From Lentisphaeria bacterium (GTDB lineage: Bacteria > Verrucomicrobiota > Lentisphaeria > Oligosphaerales > Oligosphaeraceae): 64,000 nt of DNA. The notes under the pieces were generated by a model. The model worked only from the letters and a program-made list of their open reading frames with translations, had not been told where the DNA came from and did no database searches. A program made the position numbers and the translations under genes. The stretch is from contig JAEEYQ010000055.1 in NCBI GenBank assembly GCA_016288215.1, positions 1 to 64,000 on the forward strand, given 5' to 3'. Of this stretch, positions 8,085-17,747 are shown piece after piece (position 1 is the stretch's first letter; every line of letters begins with the position of its first letter).

Positions 8085-9914
8085 TCATGGAAACAGTCGG
8101 GCCCGTGTGGCGGCGAAGCGGGAGGCATTGAAGCGCTTCTCCAAAAGCCGTCTGGCGTTGCGGCGGCGCTTTTCCTGTTCGTCGGGGTGGGCAAGGAGGT
8201 CGGCGATGCCGTCGGCGAGGGAGTGGGGGGCGATGCGGTCCACGGGCCAGCCTGTGTCGTCAGTCAGCAGTTCGGAGAGGCTTCCCACCTGGCTGCCCAC
8301 CACGGGAAGCCCCACGGCCATGGCTTCCGCGAGGACGTTGGGGATGCCGTCTCGGTCGCCGTCCGCCGTGACAATGCTTGGCACACAGAGGCAGGTGGCT
8401 TCCGCCATGGCCTTGAGGACGTGGTCATGGGGCAGGGGGCCAGTCCATGTGATGAGGTCGTCAAGGCCCAGGGCGGTGGCCTGTTCCTGTAGGGCGGATC
8501 GCAGGGGGCCGTCGCCGATAATCGTCAAATGGAGCGGAGCAGCCGTCTGTTTGCGCAGAAGCGCCAAGGCATCCAGCAGGAGGGCGACGCCTTTTTTCTC
8601 CACCAACCGTCCGACAAAGAGCAGCCGCGGCGGCTGAATGGCGGGTCGTTCTTCCTGAAAGGGATGTTCTTCAAGAACCACACCGTGGCGAAGCAGAATC
8701 AATTTTGTGGCGTCTCGGGGGTCGTTGCGGGTGAACGCATCGGCGGCGGCCTGATTGCAGACGGTGACGAAAGCCGCCTTGTGGAAGAGAAGGGAGGGAG
8801 GATATTTCAGCTGATGGATGTCAAAGGCATGAATGCCAATGCTATAGCTGATGCCAAGGCGTCTGGCCACATGGGCGGCCATCAGCGCCGCCAGGTCGGC
8901 GAATTCCGCATGGATGTGGCGGATGCGGCAGGCTTTGCACTCCTGATAGAGCCGTTTTCTCAGCCGACGATGCCGAATGAGGGAAAGATTCACGCGTAGG
9001 GTTTGGGGCAGCCATTTCGTCAGCTGGCGGGAACAGGTTGCGGACGCGGTGGGGAAGGCGGGCGAATGGGGGGAAAGGATGGTGACGTCCGGCCAGTCGG
9101 GTTGGGGGGGGCAGTCTCCCGCCCAAAGGGCCACGGGCCGCAGACGACAGCCCCGCTGGAGGAGCAGCCGGAGGTCTTGGCGTATAAAGGTCTCGCTTGC
9201 ATTGGGATAGGACGTGAGCAGATAGAGGATGTCCGTTTCCTCTTTGGTGGAAGGTTTCTGCAGCAGCCGTTGATAGGAATGGATGGCATGCCATTGAAGG
9301 AAGCAACGGATGAAGCCGTAGGCAAAGACCAGCGCCAACGCAAGGCAGAAGATGGCGAACCATTTGGATAAGGTGTTGCCGGCCAACAAGATGCTGCAGA
9401 ATTCATAGCGAGCCTGAAGGGGCGCGGTGAAGGTCAGCGGCTGTGGAAAATCCAATACGAGACGGAGGGAGTCTCCGGACAGGCGGCCTGGAAGGAAGGC
9501 GATGGGAACGTAGACGGACGGCCCGTCGCGGCGTAGGGGCAGGGAGACGTTCACGGCCAGATTCGCCTCCGCAAGCAGCTGGTCGCCGTTGAGGCATTTG
9601 ACGGTTCCGGGCTGCAGGTTGAGCCGTTCCATGGCCTGCTGATGGGTGGCGGGCAGGGTGTCCGGCATGCCGTCCAGCCGAACCTCCAAGACGATGCCAT
9701 GAGAGTATGATTGATCGCTAAACTCCAGATGGATAGGAACTTCCAGATGCGTTTCATCCTTTGCCAAAATGGCCTGACAGCGCTGAATCTCGCTTCGCAT
9801 GGCTGCCACGGTGCGATAGCCTGTTTTGGCGGCCTGTAGGTGAATGAGGCCGAAATACAGGGCTACAGGAGTCAGAATCCCATAGAGAATGAGCAGGACG
9901 ATGCGTTTTTTCAT
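8085..9914 (-). CDS. Membrane-anchored glycosyltransferase, GT4 family, with N-terminal extracytoplasmic domain
   Basis: 609 residues in two parts. Residues 1-210 hold a hydrophobic segment at 5-25, about 160 residues of beta-rich soluble sequence, then a second strong helix near 186-207. Residues 230-609 are a GT-B retaining glycosyltransferase: an ILYLLTSYPNASETFIRQDL start as in WcaL/colanic-acid type enzymes, then RLLFVGRLVEKKGVALLLDAL, and the EX7E donor motif around DRDGIPNVLAEAMAVGLPVV. The enzyme would transfer a nucleotide-activated sugar on the cytoplasmic face. The extracytoplasmic domain is unusual for GT4 and might sense or hold lipid-linked glycan. The adjacent MurJ-like flippase supports a role in polysaccharide assembly (inference). 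Confidence 0.82.
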   Translation of the reverse strand: MKKRIVLLILYGILTPVALYFGLIHLQAAKTGYRTVAAMRSEIQRCQAILAKDETHLEVPIHLEFSDQSYSHGIVLEVRLDGMPDTLPATHQQAMERLNLQPGTVKCLNGDQLLAEANLAVNVSLPLRRDGPSVYVPIAFLPGRLSGDSLRLVLDFPQPLTFTAPLQARYEFCSILLAGNTLSKWFAIFCLALALVFAYGFIRCFLQWHAIHSYQRLLQKPSTKEETDILYLLTSYPNASETFIRQDLRLLLQRGCRLRPVALWAGDCPPQPDWPDVTILSPHSPAFPTASATCSRQLTKWLPQTLRVNLSLIRHRRLRKRLYQECKACRIRHIHAEFADLAALMAAHVARRLGISYSIGIHAFDIHQLKYPPSLLFHKAAFVTVCNQAAADAFTRNDPRDATKLILLRHGVVLEEHPFQEERPAIQPPRLLFVGRLVEKKGVALLLDALALLRKQTAAPLHLTIIGDGPLRSALQEQATALGLDDLITWTGPLPHDHVLKAMAEATCLCVPSIVTADGDRDGIPNVLAEAMAVGLPVVGSQVGSLSELLTDDTGWPVDRIAPHSLADGIADLLAHPDEQEKRRRNARRLLEKRFNASRFAATRARLFP

Positions 9915-9937
9915 GGTATCGATTCAGCCCCCCATAA

Positions 9938-10008
9938 AGTCCACGGAATAAACAGAAAAGGCAGGCGGATTTTCGTTTCTTCTGTGTCCTTCTGTCTGTT
10001 CTGTGGAC
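9938..10008. repeat. CACAGAA-family imperfect palindrome
   Basis: The left arm CCACGGAATAAACAGAAAAGG and the right arm ending TTCTGTGGAC are imperfect inverted copies. The element sits between the ahcY stop and the glycosyltransferase start. Similar sequence occurs at 11519-11575, and half copies occur near 18660, 21295, 31535 and 34500. It may form a long weak stem in RNA; whether it terminates transcription is not clear. Confidence 0.6.
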
Positions 10009-10061
10009 TCACTTTTCATGAGATGTGTTCCTGTGGGTTGAAACGTGGAAGCGGTGTGGGC

Positions 10062-11471
10062 CTAATAGCGGTAGTGGTCCGGCTTGAAGGGGCCGTGCTG
10101 CGGCACGCCGATGTAGGCGGCCTGCTTCGGCGTCAGCTCCGTCAACCGTACGCCCAACTTCTCCAAATGGAGGCGGGCCACCTCTTCGTCCAGCACTTTG
10201 TCCAGACGGTAGACGCCCACGGGCATGCTTTCGGAGGCAAGCTTAATGTGTGCAAGGCACTGGTTTGTGAAAGAGCAGCTCATGACGAAGCTGGGGTGGC
10301 CGGTGGCGCAGCCCAAGTTGACCAGCCGTCCGTCCGCCAGCAGAATGATGCAATGACCGTCAGGGAAGATGTATTTGTCCACTTGCGGCTTGACGGGAAG
10401 ATGGCGGATGCCAGGCCAGGCCTTCAAGTCGGCGACGTTGATTTCGTTGTCGAAATGGCCGATGTTGCAGACGATGGCATGGTCTTTCATGGCGGCCATT
10501 TGGGGGGCGGAGATGATGTCGCAGTTGCCTGTGCAGGTGACGAAGATGTCCCCTTCGGCGACCACATCGTCCAGACGGACGACTTCATAGCCGGCCATGG
10601 CGGCCTGGAGGGCGCAGATGGGGTCGGCTTCCGTCACAAGAACCCGCGCGCCGAAGCCGCGGAGGGACTGGGCGCAGCCTTTGCCCACGTCGCCGTATCC
10701 GCATACGACGCAGACCTTTCCAGCGACCATGACGTCCGTGGCCCGCTTGATGCCGTCCACAAGGGATTCGCGGCAGCCGTAGAGATTGTCGAATTTGGAT
10801 TTGGTGACGGAGTCGTTGACGTTGATGGCGGGAACCAGCAGCTTGCCGGCGGCGAAGCGCTGATAGAGGCGGTGGACGCCCGTGGTGGTCTCTTCGGAGA
10901 CGCCTTTGAGCTCTCCGATGATGCGGTGCCATTTGCCTGGCTCCGCCTTTTGGATGCGAGCCAGGCAGGCGAGTAGCTCCCGCTCGTCTTCGGACATGCC
11001 GTCTTTGATCTCCAGCAGGGCGGGATTGTCCTCTGCCTCAATGCCGAGGTGCATCATGAGCGTGGCGTCGCCGCCGTCGTCCACAATGAGATTGGGGCCA
11101 TGGCCGTTGGGGAAGCTGATGGCTTTGTAGGTGCATTCCCAATAGTCCGTCAGGGTTTCCCCTTTCCATGCGAAGACAGGCACGCCGCTTTCTGCGATGG
11201 CCGCCGCCGCCGAATCCCGCGTGGAGAAGATGTTGCAGGAGCACCAGCGGACGTCCGCCCCCAACGCCACAAGGGTCTTGATGAGGACCGCCGTCTCCGT
11301 GGTCATGTGCAGACTGCCCATGAGCCGCAGGCCCGCCAGTGGCTTCTTTGGCCCGTATTTCTCCTGAACGGCCATGAGGCCAGGCATTTCCTTTTCGGAG
11401 AGGACGATTTCCTGCCGTCCCATTTCCGCAAGGGAGGGGTCGGCGATCCAACAGCGGTCATTCTTGATCAT
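10062..11471 (-). CDS. ahcY: S-adenosyl-L-homocysteine hydrolase
   Basis: 469 residues, the usual bacterial length with the insertion region. It hydrolyses S-adenosylhomocysteine to adenosine and homocysteine with bound NAD+. Motifs seen: [16 protein letters not shown] and [11 protein letters not shown] in the substrate domain, the NAD-binding [12 protein letters not shown] near 255-265, [14 protein letters not shown], and the canonical C-terminus KPDHYRY. The ATG at 11471 follows AGGA at good spacing. It lies downstream of a PfkB-type adenosine kinase and metK on the same strand, so the three cover SAM synthesis, SAH cleavage and adenosine removal. An AT-rich palindrome (11481-11502) is immediately upstream. 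Confidence 0.97.
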   Translation of the reverse strand: MIKNDRCWIADPSLAEMGRQEIVLSEKEMPGLMAVQEKYGPKKPLAGLRLMGSLHMTTETAVLIKTLVALGADVRWCSCNIFSTRDSAAAAIAESGVPVFAWKGETLTDYWECTYKAISFPNGHGPNLIVDDGGDATLMMHLGIEAEDNPALLEIKDGMSEDERELLACLARIQKAEPGKWHRIIGELKGVSEETTTGVHRLYQRFAAGKLLVPAINVNDSVTKSKFDNLYGCRESLVDGIKRATDVMVAGKVCVVCGYGDVGKGCAQSLRGFGARVLVTEADPICALQAAMAGYEVVRLDDVVAEGDIFVTCTGNCDIISAPQMAAMKDHAIVCNIGHFDNEINVADLKAWPGIRHLPVKPQVDKYIFPDGHCIILLADGRLVNLGCATGHPSFVMSCSFTNQCLAHIKLASESMPVGVYRLDKVLDEEVARLHLEKLGVRLTELTPKQAAYIGVPQHGPFKPDHYRY

Positions 11472-11480
11472 GTCGTTTTC

Positions 11481-11502
11481 CTATTATATAATATGGTATA
11501 GT
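11481..11502. promoter_or_regulatory. AT-rich ATATGGT element upstream of ahcY
   Basis: The sequence on the minus strand reads ACTATACCATATTATATAAT directly before the ahcY ribosome site. It belongs to a family of at least five related sites (also 25135, 48272, 53987, 55500), each in a gap between minus-strand genes. Role as promoter, operator or RNA hairpin is unproven. Confidence 0.5.
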
Positions 11503-11518
11503 AAATATTCAGAAGGAG

Positions 11519-11575
11519 TCCACAGAACACACAGAAAGACACAGAAATCATGTCCTTTCTGTTTATTTTGTGGTC
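11519..11575. repeat. CACAGAA-family imperfect palindrome
   Basis: CCACAGAACACACAGAAAG (11520-11538) faces CTTTCTGTTTATTTTGTGG (about 11555-11573), giving an imperfect 19-base stem. It occupies the gap between the adenosine kinase and ahcY genes and is related to the element at 9938-10008. Confidence 0.65.
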
Positions 11576-11652
11576 TATAATGGGGGCTGAATAGTAACAT
11601 GGTATTGAGGAATAGGGGATGGACGGCGGAGGCGCGGCCCTTCGCCGCCGTT

Positions 11653-12657
11653 TCAGCGATGAATCGTGGGATCCATTTGGCGCAGCGTTTCCCAACGCTC
11701 CGGCGGAATGGTGGTGCCAGTTACTTGGACGACTTCCGCCGCCACATGGCCGCCGAAGCAGCCGGCCTCGTAAAGCGTTGCGCCATTGAGACTTGCGTGA
11801 AGGAAACCCGCCGCCCACAGGTCGCCGGCTCCCGTGGTGTCCACGGCCTTCACGTCCACGGCAGGGACGGCGACGGGCCGTTGCTGTTGGGCGTCCCATA
11901 TCAGGGCGCCTTCGCGGCCGCGTTTGACCACGGGCAGCGAACAGAATTCCGTCATGGCGCGGAGACTTGCCTCCGGCTCCGTCAGTCCCGTCAGGGCCGT
12001 GGCTTCCAGCTCATTGGCGAAGATGACATCAACGAAATCTATAAGTAATTGCGGTAGAATATGTTGTGACTTTTTGACGATTTCCGGCGCACTGAGGTCC
12101 ATGCAAATGGTGAGATCTGCCGCTTTGGCCAACTGGAGGATGGCAAGGACCAGCGGAAGATTGCGAAGCATGTAGCCTTCCATGAGGCAATGGCTGTAGC
12201 CTCTGAAATCCTCTTTTGTAAGATCTTCTGGCGTAAGGGTTTCGGATGCGCCCATGAAGGTGCGCATGGTTCGCTCCGAGTCTGGAGTGATCAGCGAGAT
12301 GCAGTGTCCCGTGGGAAGCTGCGGATCCTCTTTGAGGGCGTCGGTGCGGACATGGCTGGCCTTCAGGTTTCTCCGAAACAGTTCCCCTTCGCTGTCTTTG
12401 CCGAGCTTGCCGAGAAAGCCGGCGGCGGTGCCCAACTGGCCCAGGCCGATGACCGTGTTGGCCGCTGCGCCGCCGGGTTTGACGGACGGCTGCTGCGGTA
12501 ACCGCCGCAGCAGTTCGGCGGAACGTTTGGCGTCAATCTGCTCCGTACCGCCTTTGATGCCGCCGACGGAGGCCAGAAGGGCCTCGTCCACGTGGGCGAG
12601 CACGTCCAAGACGGCGCAGCCGATGCCAAGGACGGACGGTGAATTGGCGTCTCTCAT
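11653..12657 (-). CDS. PfkB-family kinase, probable adenosine kinase
   Basis: 334 residues with the ribokinase fold. The N-terminal half has the GGAAANTVIGLGQLG substrate/lid region, and the C-terminal half has DTTGAGDLWAAGFLHASL, where the GAGD Asp is the catalytic base and the glycines form the anion hole. Adenosine kinases phosphorylate adenosine to AMP. The assignment to adenosine rather than another nucleoside or sugar rests mainly on context: the gene sits 21 bases downstream of metK and upstream of ahcY, whose product adenosine must be removed. The start at 12657 is preceded by GGAG with 7 bases of spacing. Confidence 0.85.
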   Translation of the reverse strand: MRDANSPSVLGIGCAVLDVLAHVDEALLASVGGIKGGTEQIDAKRSAELLRRLPQQPSVKPGGAAANTVIGLGQLGTAAGFLGKLGKDSEGELFRRNLKASHVRTDALKEDPQLPTGHCISLITPDSERTMRTFMGASETLTPEDLTKEDFRGYSHCLMEGYMLRNLPLVLAILQLAKAADLTICMDLSAPEIVKKSQHILPQLLIDFVDVIFANELEATALTGLTEPEASLRAMTEFCSLPVVKRGREGALIWDAQQQRPVAVPAVDVKAVDTTGAGDLWAAGFLHASLNGATLYEAGCFGGHVAAEVVQVTGTTIPPERWETLRQMDPTIHR

Positions 12658-12678
12658 AAGTTGCTCCAGCGGAGAAAG

Positions 12679-13863
12679 TTATGCGAATTCGCGGGCCAGC
12701 TCCGCCGCTTTGTCCGTGCGTTCCCATGGGAAGCAGTCGCGACCGAAATGCCCATAGGCGGCGGTTTGGCGATAGCACCATGTGTCCGGATGCTTCAGAT
12801 TCAGGGTGTGGATGATTTGGGCGGGGCGGAAGTCAAACAGGGTGCCCTGCATCAAAAAATCCGCCATTTCCTGGTCATCCACTTTGCCGGTTCCAAAGGT
12901 GTTGACGAAGATGCTCAGGGGTTTGGCGATGCCGATGGCATAGGCAACCTGCAGCTCGCAGCGTTCCGCTAAGTTGGCGGACACCAGATTTTTAGCCACA
13001 TAGCGGGCCATGTAGGCGGCGGAACGGTCCACTTTTGAGGGATCCTTTCCGGAGAAGGCGCCGCCGCCGTGGCGGCCGATTCCGCCATAGGTGTCCACGA
13101 TGACCTTGCGGCCGGTCAGGCCGGTGTCGCCGTCGGGACCGCCAATGACGAAGCGACCGGTGGGGTTGATGTAGTAGGCGATGTCATCAGACAGCATGTC
13201 GGCGGGGAAGATTTCGCGGCAGACTTGGTGGACCAGCTCCTCCAGTTGCTGCGGTTTCATGTCCTCCGTGTGCTGGTGGGAGACGACGATGTTCTTGACT
13301 GCCACGGGTTTATGCCCTTCATAGAGGAAGGAGACCTGGCTTTTGGCGTCCGGCCGGAGGAAACCATAGCGTTCCGGCTGATTGTGGCGCAGCCAGGCCA
13401 GCCGTTCCACCAGTTTGTGGGAGTAGTAGATGGTGGCGGGCATGAGCGCGGGGGTTTCGTTGCAGGCATAGCCGAACATCATGCCCTGGTCGCCGGCGCC
13501 CTGTTCGGCGGAGAGACTGGTTTCGGCGGTGACGCCGCGGGAGATGTCCGGCGACTGGCGGTGCAGGCAGATGAAGACCTTGGCTTCGTCGGCGGAGAAG
13601 CCCGCTCCGGGCTCCGTGTAGCCGATGTCGCGGATGACTTGGCGGGCGATGGCCTCCCAATGGACGTTGGCCTGAGAGGTGACTTCCCCTGAAATGACGA
13701 CCAGATTGGTGGTGGCCAAGGTTTCGCAGGCGACCCGGCTCTCCGGATCCTGCGCAAGGCATGCATCCAGAATTGCATCGGAGATTTGGTCGCAGACCTT
13801 GTCCGGATGCCCTTCTGAAACGGACTCTGAAGTTAAGACGTGACGCGTCTTGACTGTGTTCAT
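12679..13863 (-). CDS. metK: S-adenosylmethionine synthetase
   Basis: 394 residues. It condenses ATP and methionine to SAM. Signatures seen: [19 protein letters not shown] at residues 16-34 with the catalytic His and metal-binding Asp, [17 protein letters not shown] near 120, a [18 protein letters not shown] segment, and the glycine-rich [22 protein letters not shown] loop. All catalytic stretches are intact. AGGAG lies upstream of the ATG at 13863. Only about 50 bases separate it from the DUF6785 stop upstream, leaving no room for a SAM riboswitch in that gap; none was recognised. It leads the metK, adenosine kinase, ahcY set. Confidence 0.97.
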   Translation of the reverse strand: MNTVKTRHVLTSESVSEGHPDKVCDQISDAILDACLAQDPESRVACETLATTNLVVISGEVTSQANVHWEAIARQVIRDIGYTEPGAGFSADEAKVFICLHRQSPDISRGVTAETSLSAEQGAGDQGMMFGYACNETPALMPATIYYSHKLVERLAWLRHNQPERYGFLRPDAKSQVSFLYEGHKPVAVKNIVVSHQHTEDMKPQQLEELVHQVCREIFPADMLSDDIAYYINPTGRFVIGGPDGDTGLTGRKVIVDTYGGIGRHGGGAFSGKDPSKVDRSAAYMARYVAKNLVSANLAERCELQVAYAIGIAKPLSIFVNTFGTGKVDDQEMADFLMQGTLFDFRPAQIIHTLNLKHPDTWCYRQTAAYGHFGRDCFPWERTDKAAELAREFA

Positions 13864-13912
13864 GATATGACTCCTGATGGAATGTGGAACGATGCAGCGC
13901 GGGAGAGGTGAA

Positions 13913-15946
13913 TCAGCCGAGCATGACGAAGAAAGCCTTTGGAATCTCGTGGGTGATGGCGTAGTAGATGGCGGCGGTAATGCTGGGGACCAACGCCCCC
14001 AGAATCTCTCCGCAGATGCCGCCGATCATGAGCGGGGCGACTTTGCGGTAGACGCTGTTGCCGCCGAAATGGATGATGCAGGCTTTGATGGCCCAACCGA
14101 TGAAGAAGGAGCCCGCCACCATGTGCATGTGGGGCGTGTTCCATGTGATGAACAGAAGGGGATGGAGAGGCCACCACGAGAAGCGCAGGCGGGCGGCGCT
14201 GAACATCAGCACCATCGCGAATCCGATGACAAAGCACCACATGCAGATGGCGTTGGGGTGGATGTGTGCGAAGCGCCCCCAGCCGGACACCGCGTTGGCC
14301 TGCTCCAAGGTGCCTTGGACCGTCAGCTTCTGCTGAACGGAGATGGCGTTTTCGAACATCATTTTGGGGACATCGTTGTCCGCCCACCCTTCCCAGATGG
14401 CGCTGCCTTGGTCATAATGGACATAGAGGGAGACGGGCAGGGCCACTGCCAGTCCCACGATGAGCGCCAGCGCGGCGCAGAAACTGGCCTTGCCCAGCGG
14501 GCTGCGGTGTTCGTCCAACAGCTTGAGGGAATTCATGACGAAGGGCATGAGGGACTCGCGGGGGTCGCACAGCAGGATGAGGGAGACCAATTGCATGATC
14601 AGCAGGGTTCGCGGTCCCAAGTTGACGACGCCCAAAAAGCCCCATATGATGCAGCAGGGGAAGATGTTAAGCTGCAGATGGAACAGGCCGGATTCGCAGA
14701 TGGTGCGTGTCATGACCACATAGAAGATGACAAGAACGGCGCTGTACATGATGGCCAGCTGCCAGTCGATGCCGATGCGGATCAGTTGGATGGTGAACGC
14801 CAGCAGAAAGACCAAAAAGAGGCGGCAACCCCACACGGAAAGGGGTTCCACGTCTTTCGCCTTCCGTCCGAAGGCCGCCTTGAACACGTTGGCGTAGTAG
14901 TGGCGGCCCGTGTAGAGCATGGCCAGAAACAATCCTACGTTGCTGCCGAAGAGGACGAACATCCGCGGGCGGAGTCCTGTGTACCAATAGCTGCCCTCCA
15001 GCACCTGATTCAAATCAATGCCGTAGCTGATGAGGCATCCTGTGATGAGCGACCACAGCCACGGCCCCAAGGCGAAGGAGAAAGACACGTCCGACGGGAT
15101 GAGAAACGCGATGCCGATGAAGGAGAAGTAGAGTTGGGGGCCGAACAGCTCCCCTGTGCCTCCGCGGACCAGCATGGGGAACTTGCTCGCGAAGGGCCAC
15201 AGCTCCAGACGTCGCTTGATGGGAATGAGATAGTCCGGAAACCACACGCAGAGGTAGTTGTTCAGATGGATGAACAGCACAAAGAGAGTGCCGATCCAGA
15301 AGAGGCGGTTTCGCAGGACGTTCTCGTGGGGATTCTCCGTGATGAGCGTGTCCACGAAACGGGACACAGGGTAGGGGATGTGCTCATGGGTCGCCCATTG
15401 TCGATGAAGGACCAACGACAGGGACAGCATGGAGAACCAGAGGAAGAACAGCAGTGGAGCCCAGAAGAGCACGGGCCGTCGCCATGCCTTCCATGGCACG
15501 GAGAGGGGGGACGCATGGTCCGCCCCCACGCTGAGCCCCTGGATGTAGCCCCCAAGGACCAGGTCCTCGTTCTCCTCCGTCAGCTCAGGCATCATTTGGG
15601 GTGGAACGTATTCAATGATTCGCTGCTCCCGCCAGGCGGCGTTGGTCTTGGCGTAGTGGTTGGGGAGCAGAAGGGAGGAGCAGAAGGTCCGCATGAGCCC
15701 CGAACCAGGGATGCAGCAGGCGGCCAAGGTAATCAGAAGGGCGACCGACAGCTCCCCCGGACGAAGCCGCAGGCGCCTGAGGAGCGGATTGATGGCCACG
15801 GCAATGATGATCAACGACCCATACACGCAGACAGGCAAGTTGTTGCCTATCAAGAACGTCTGCTTCAGAATCCGGTCGTTGATAAAGGTGAAGCCGCAGA
15901 CACCAATGACCCCAAGAAAACCCAACAATATGGAGCGTATGGTCAT
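13913..15946 (-). CDS. DUF6785/DUF6784-type (OPT-like) multi-pass membrane protein
   Basis: 677 residues from the ATG at 15946 ([16 protein letters not shown]), chosen because the first membrane segment starts there; upstream in-frame sequence is repeat DNA. About 12-14 hydrophobic segments are present, with large hydrophilic stretches around residues 80-150. This pattern and the C-terminal pair of motifs [33 protein letters not shown] fit the OPT-like family common in Planctomycetes and Lentisphaerota. A second member runs off the window at 63660-64000 and shares the FIG-x-IK-x-I-x-H-x-GG core. Substrate is unknown; oligopeptide-transporter kinship suggests uptake. It sits just upstream of metK, probably in the same transcript. 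Confidence 0.75.
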   Translation of the reverse strand: MTIRSILLGFLGVIGVCGFTFINDRILKQTFLIGNNLPVCVYGSLIIIAVAINPLLRRLRLRPGELSVALLITLAACCIPGSGLMRTFCSSLLLPNHYAKTNAAWREQRIIEYVPPQMMPELTEENEDLVLGGYIQGLSVGADHASPLSVPWKAWRRPVLFWAPLLFFLWFSMLSLSLVLHRQWATHEHIPYPVSRFVDTLITENPHENVLRNRLFWIGTLFVLFIHLNNYLCVWFPDYLIPIKRRLELWPFASKFPMLVRGGTGELFGPQLYFSFIGIAFLIPSDVSFSFALGPWLWSLITGCLISYGIDLNQVLEGSYWYTGLRPRMFVLFGSNVGLFLAMLYTGRHYYANVFKAAFGRKAKDVEPLSVWGCRLFLVFLLAFTIQLIRIGIDWQLAIMYSAVLVIFYVVMTRTICESGLFHLQLNIFPCCIIWGFLGVVNLGPRTLLIMQLVSLILLCDPRESLMPFVMNSLKLLDEHRSPLGKASFCAALALIVGLAVALPVSLYVHYDQGSAIWEGWADNDVPKMMFENAISVQQKLTVQGTLEQANAVSGWGRFAHIHPNAICMWCFVIGFAMVLMFSAARLRFSWWPLHPLLFITWNTPHMHMVAGSFFIGWAIKACIIHFGGNSVYRKVAPLMIGGICGEILGALVPSITAAIYYAITHEIPKAFFVMLG

Positions 15947-16080
15947 GGTGGCCCTTGTTCTGACGGAAAATTGGAATGGACGGCAATGGCAACCGATGCC
16001 CTCACGGACATGGCACCTACTAAATATATAGGAGTTTCGGCCATGTGCAAACATTCAGGTGAAACAAGGGGCAGAGGGGC

Positions 16081-16183
16081 AGAGGCTCTAGAAGCCCTAG
16101 AAGCTCTAGAAGCTCTAGAAGCTCTAGAGGCACTAGAAGCTCTAGAGGCACTAGAAGCACTAGAAGCTCTAGAAGCTCTAGAG
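16081..16183. repeat. CTAGAAGCT / CTAGAGGCA tandem array
   Basis: About eleven 9-base units of CTAGAAGCT and close variants. They would encode a Leu-Glu-Ala run, but the phase has no start signal. The region lies in the divergent gap between the DUF6785 gene and the plus-strand ATPase gene. Same unit family as 339-392, 42363-42392, 53906-53984 and 55452-55498. Confidence 0.92.
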
Positions 16184-16195
16184 AGGCCTTTTCCT

Positions 16196-16300
16196 AAAAA
16201 CACGAAACGAAATGCCCCAAAAACACGAAACGAAATGCCCCAAAAACACAAAACAAAACGCCCCAAAAACACAAAGTGAAATACCCCAAAAACACAAAAC
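16196..16300. repeat. 23-base tandem repeat (AAAAACACGAAACGAAATGCCCC-like)
   Basis: Four full units of 23 bases and a partial fifth, drifting from left to right. This unit is not seen elsewhere in the window. It directly precedes the promoter and ribosome site of the DUF4143 ATPase gene, so it could influence that gene's expression. Confidence 0.9.
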
Positions 16301-16303
16301 GGC

Positions 16304-16331
16304 TTGCAATTTTCACAATTTCGGCTATGGT
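16304..16331 (+). promoter_or_regulatory. Possible promoter of the DUF4143 ATPase gene
   Basis: TTGCAA (16304-16309) is followed after 16 bases by TATGGT (16326-16331), a 4/6 match to TATAAT. The site lies 25 bases before the ATG at 16357. An alternative minus-10, TATGAT, occurs at 16333. Only a pattern match. Confidence 0.3.
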
Positions 16332-16356
16332 ATATGATAAATCTAGGAGACACGAA

Positions 16357-17643
16357 ATGAAGTACTTGCGAAGAATTGTCGATGATGAGCTGGATTTGCG
16401 GTTGCAAGCCATGGGAGCGACGCTGATTGTGGGGCCAAAATGGTGCGGAAAGACCACAACTGCGAAGCAGAAGGCCAAGAGTGTCCTTGAAATGCAGGAT
16501 CCGGATTTGCAGGAGGGATATATTCGATTGGCGGCGACCAAGCCGTCCCTTCTGCTGCAGGGGAAGACGCCACGGCTGATTGACGAATGGCAGCTTGCGC
16601 CAGTGCTGTGGGATGCCGTGAGAGTGTCCGTTGACCGATTACAGGAGAAGGGGTTATACATCTTGACGGGCTCGACGGTTGTGGATGACTCCCAAATCAA
16701 GCATACGGGAACAGGGCGAATCTCCCGCCTGGAGATGTGGCCCATGTCTCTTTTCGAATCCAATGAATCATCGGGACAAGTCTCTCTGGCAGAACTGTTT
16801 GAAAATCCGAATAGTGTGGTGGACGGGGCAAGGGGAAGCTTGTCTGTCGAGGAATTGATTTTTGCCGCATGCCGCGGCGGCTGGCCATCCACTTTAGACT
16901 TGCGGGGAGACAAGGCCAAGCTTTTTGTGGCGGAGGATTATGTGAGAAACATCTCGGAAACAGATATTTCGCGAGTTGATGACATGGAACGGGATCCGAC
17001 GCTGACGTTCGCGCTGCTCAAGTCCTATGCCCGCAATCTCTCCACAACGGCAACCAAGGTGAGTCTCCGAAAGGACATTCTGAATGTTCGAGACATTTCC
17101 ATGCCGACTCTTGAGTCCTATCTTTCTGCGCTGCAGAAGCTTTTTGTGGTGTCGGACATTGATGCATGGTGTCCGTCAATTCGAAGTGCGTCTGATATGA
17201 GAGCCTCACGCAAAAGAGGAATGTGCGATCCTTCCGTAGCCGTGGCGGCTCTCGGCGCAAGGCCGGACTATTTTCTCAAAGACTTCAAGACCTTCGGCTT
17301 CATTTTCGAGAGCATGGTCATGCGAGATTTGAGGGCCTATTCCATGCCGTTGGGCGGTAAACTCTCCTATTATCGAGACCGCTATGGGTTGGAAGCCGAT
17401 GCTGTGCTCCATATCAAAAATGGACGGTACGCACTTATAGAGGTTAAATTGGGCTCCTTTGAAATTGATGAGGGAGCAAAGCATCTTATTGAAATAAAAG
17501 AACTTATAAAAAAATACAATGAGAAGGAGAGTCAATGCCCCTTAGCGGAGCCGACGCTCCTGATGGTGGTCACCGGCGGTGAGTTGGCGTACACGCGGGA
17601 GGATGGTGTCCATGTGGTGCCAATTTCCGCGCTGCGGCCGTGA
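16357..17643 (+). CDS. ATP-binding protein with AAA_14 and DUF4143 domains
   Basis: 428 residues from the ATG at 16357, which follows AGGAGA at good spacing. The N-terminal half is a P-loop domain: Walker A GPKWCGKT at 26-33, a Walker-B-like RLIDEWQLAP segment near 80-90, and an ILTGSTVVDDS sensor stretch. The C-terminal half is DUF4143, which has a PD-(D/E)XK-like core; here EADAVLHIKNGRYALIEVKLG supplies the Asp and E-x-K of such a core. The family is very frequent in anaerobes and some archaea, cellular role unknown, and often appears as isolated mobile-like units. It is one of the few plus-strand genes; rdgB follows. Confidence 0.88.
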   Translation: MKYLRRIVDDELDLRLQAMGATLIVGPKWCGKTTTAKQKAKSVLEMQDPDLQEGYIRLAATKPSLLLQGKTPRLIDEWQLAPVLWDAVRVSVDRLQEKGLYILTGSTVVDDSQIKHTGTGRISRLEMWPMSLFESNESSGQVSLAELFENPNSVVDGARGSLSVEELIFAACRGGWPSTLDLRGDKAKLFVAEDYVRNISETDISRVDDMERDPTLTFALLKSYARNLSTTATKVSLRKDILNVRDISMPTLESYLSALQKLFVVSDIDAWCPSIRSASDMRASRKRGMCDPSVAVAALGARPDYFLKDFKTFGFIFESMVMRDLRAYSMPLGGKLSYYRDRYGLEADAVLHIKNGRYALIEVKLGSFEIDEGAKHLIEIKELIKKYNEKESQCPLAEPTLLMVVTGGELAYTREDGVHVVPISALRP

Positions 17644-17747
17644 GGGGAGTCATGGCGCCGTTGGAAAAAGGCGGAGCCAGGGTAGCGAATTTCCAAAATA
17701 CAACTATAATAATGTCGTTTTCAGGCAGAAACAGAAATGAGGCTACG

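Noticed and set aside
13864..13912. SAM or SAH riboswitch before metK
   Set aside because: The gap is only about 50 bases and no riboswitch core was recognised; ahcY's leader holds repeats and no such core either.
13877..16279. 800-codon plus-strand frame opposite the DUF6785 gene
   Set aside because: Antisense of a clear membrane protein; composition rich in Gly/Asp/His with no domains, and it ends in CTAGA repeats.
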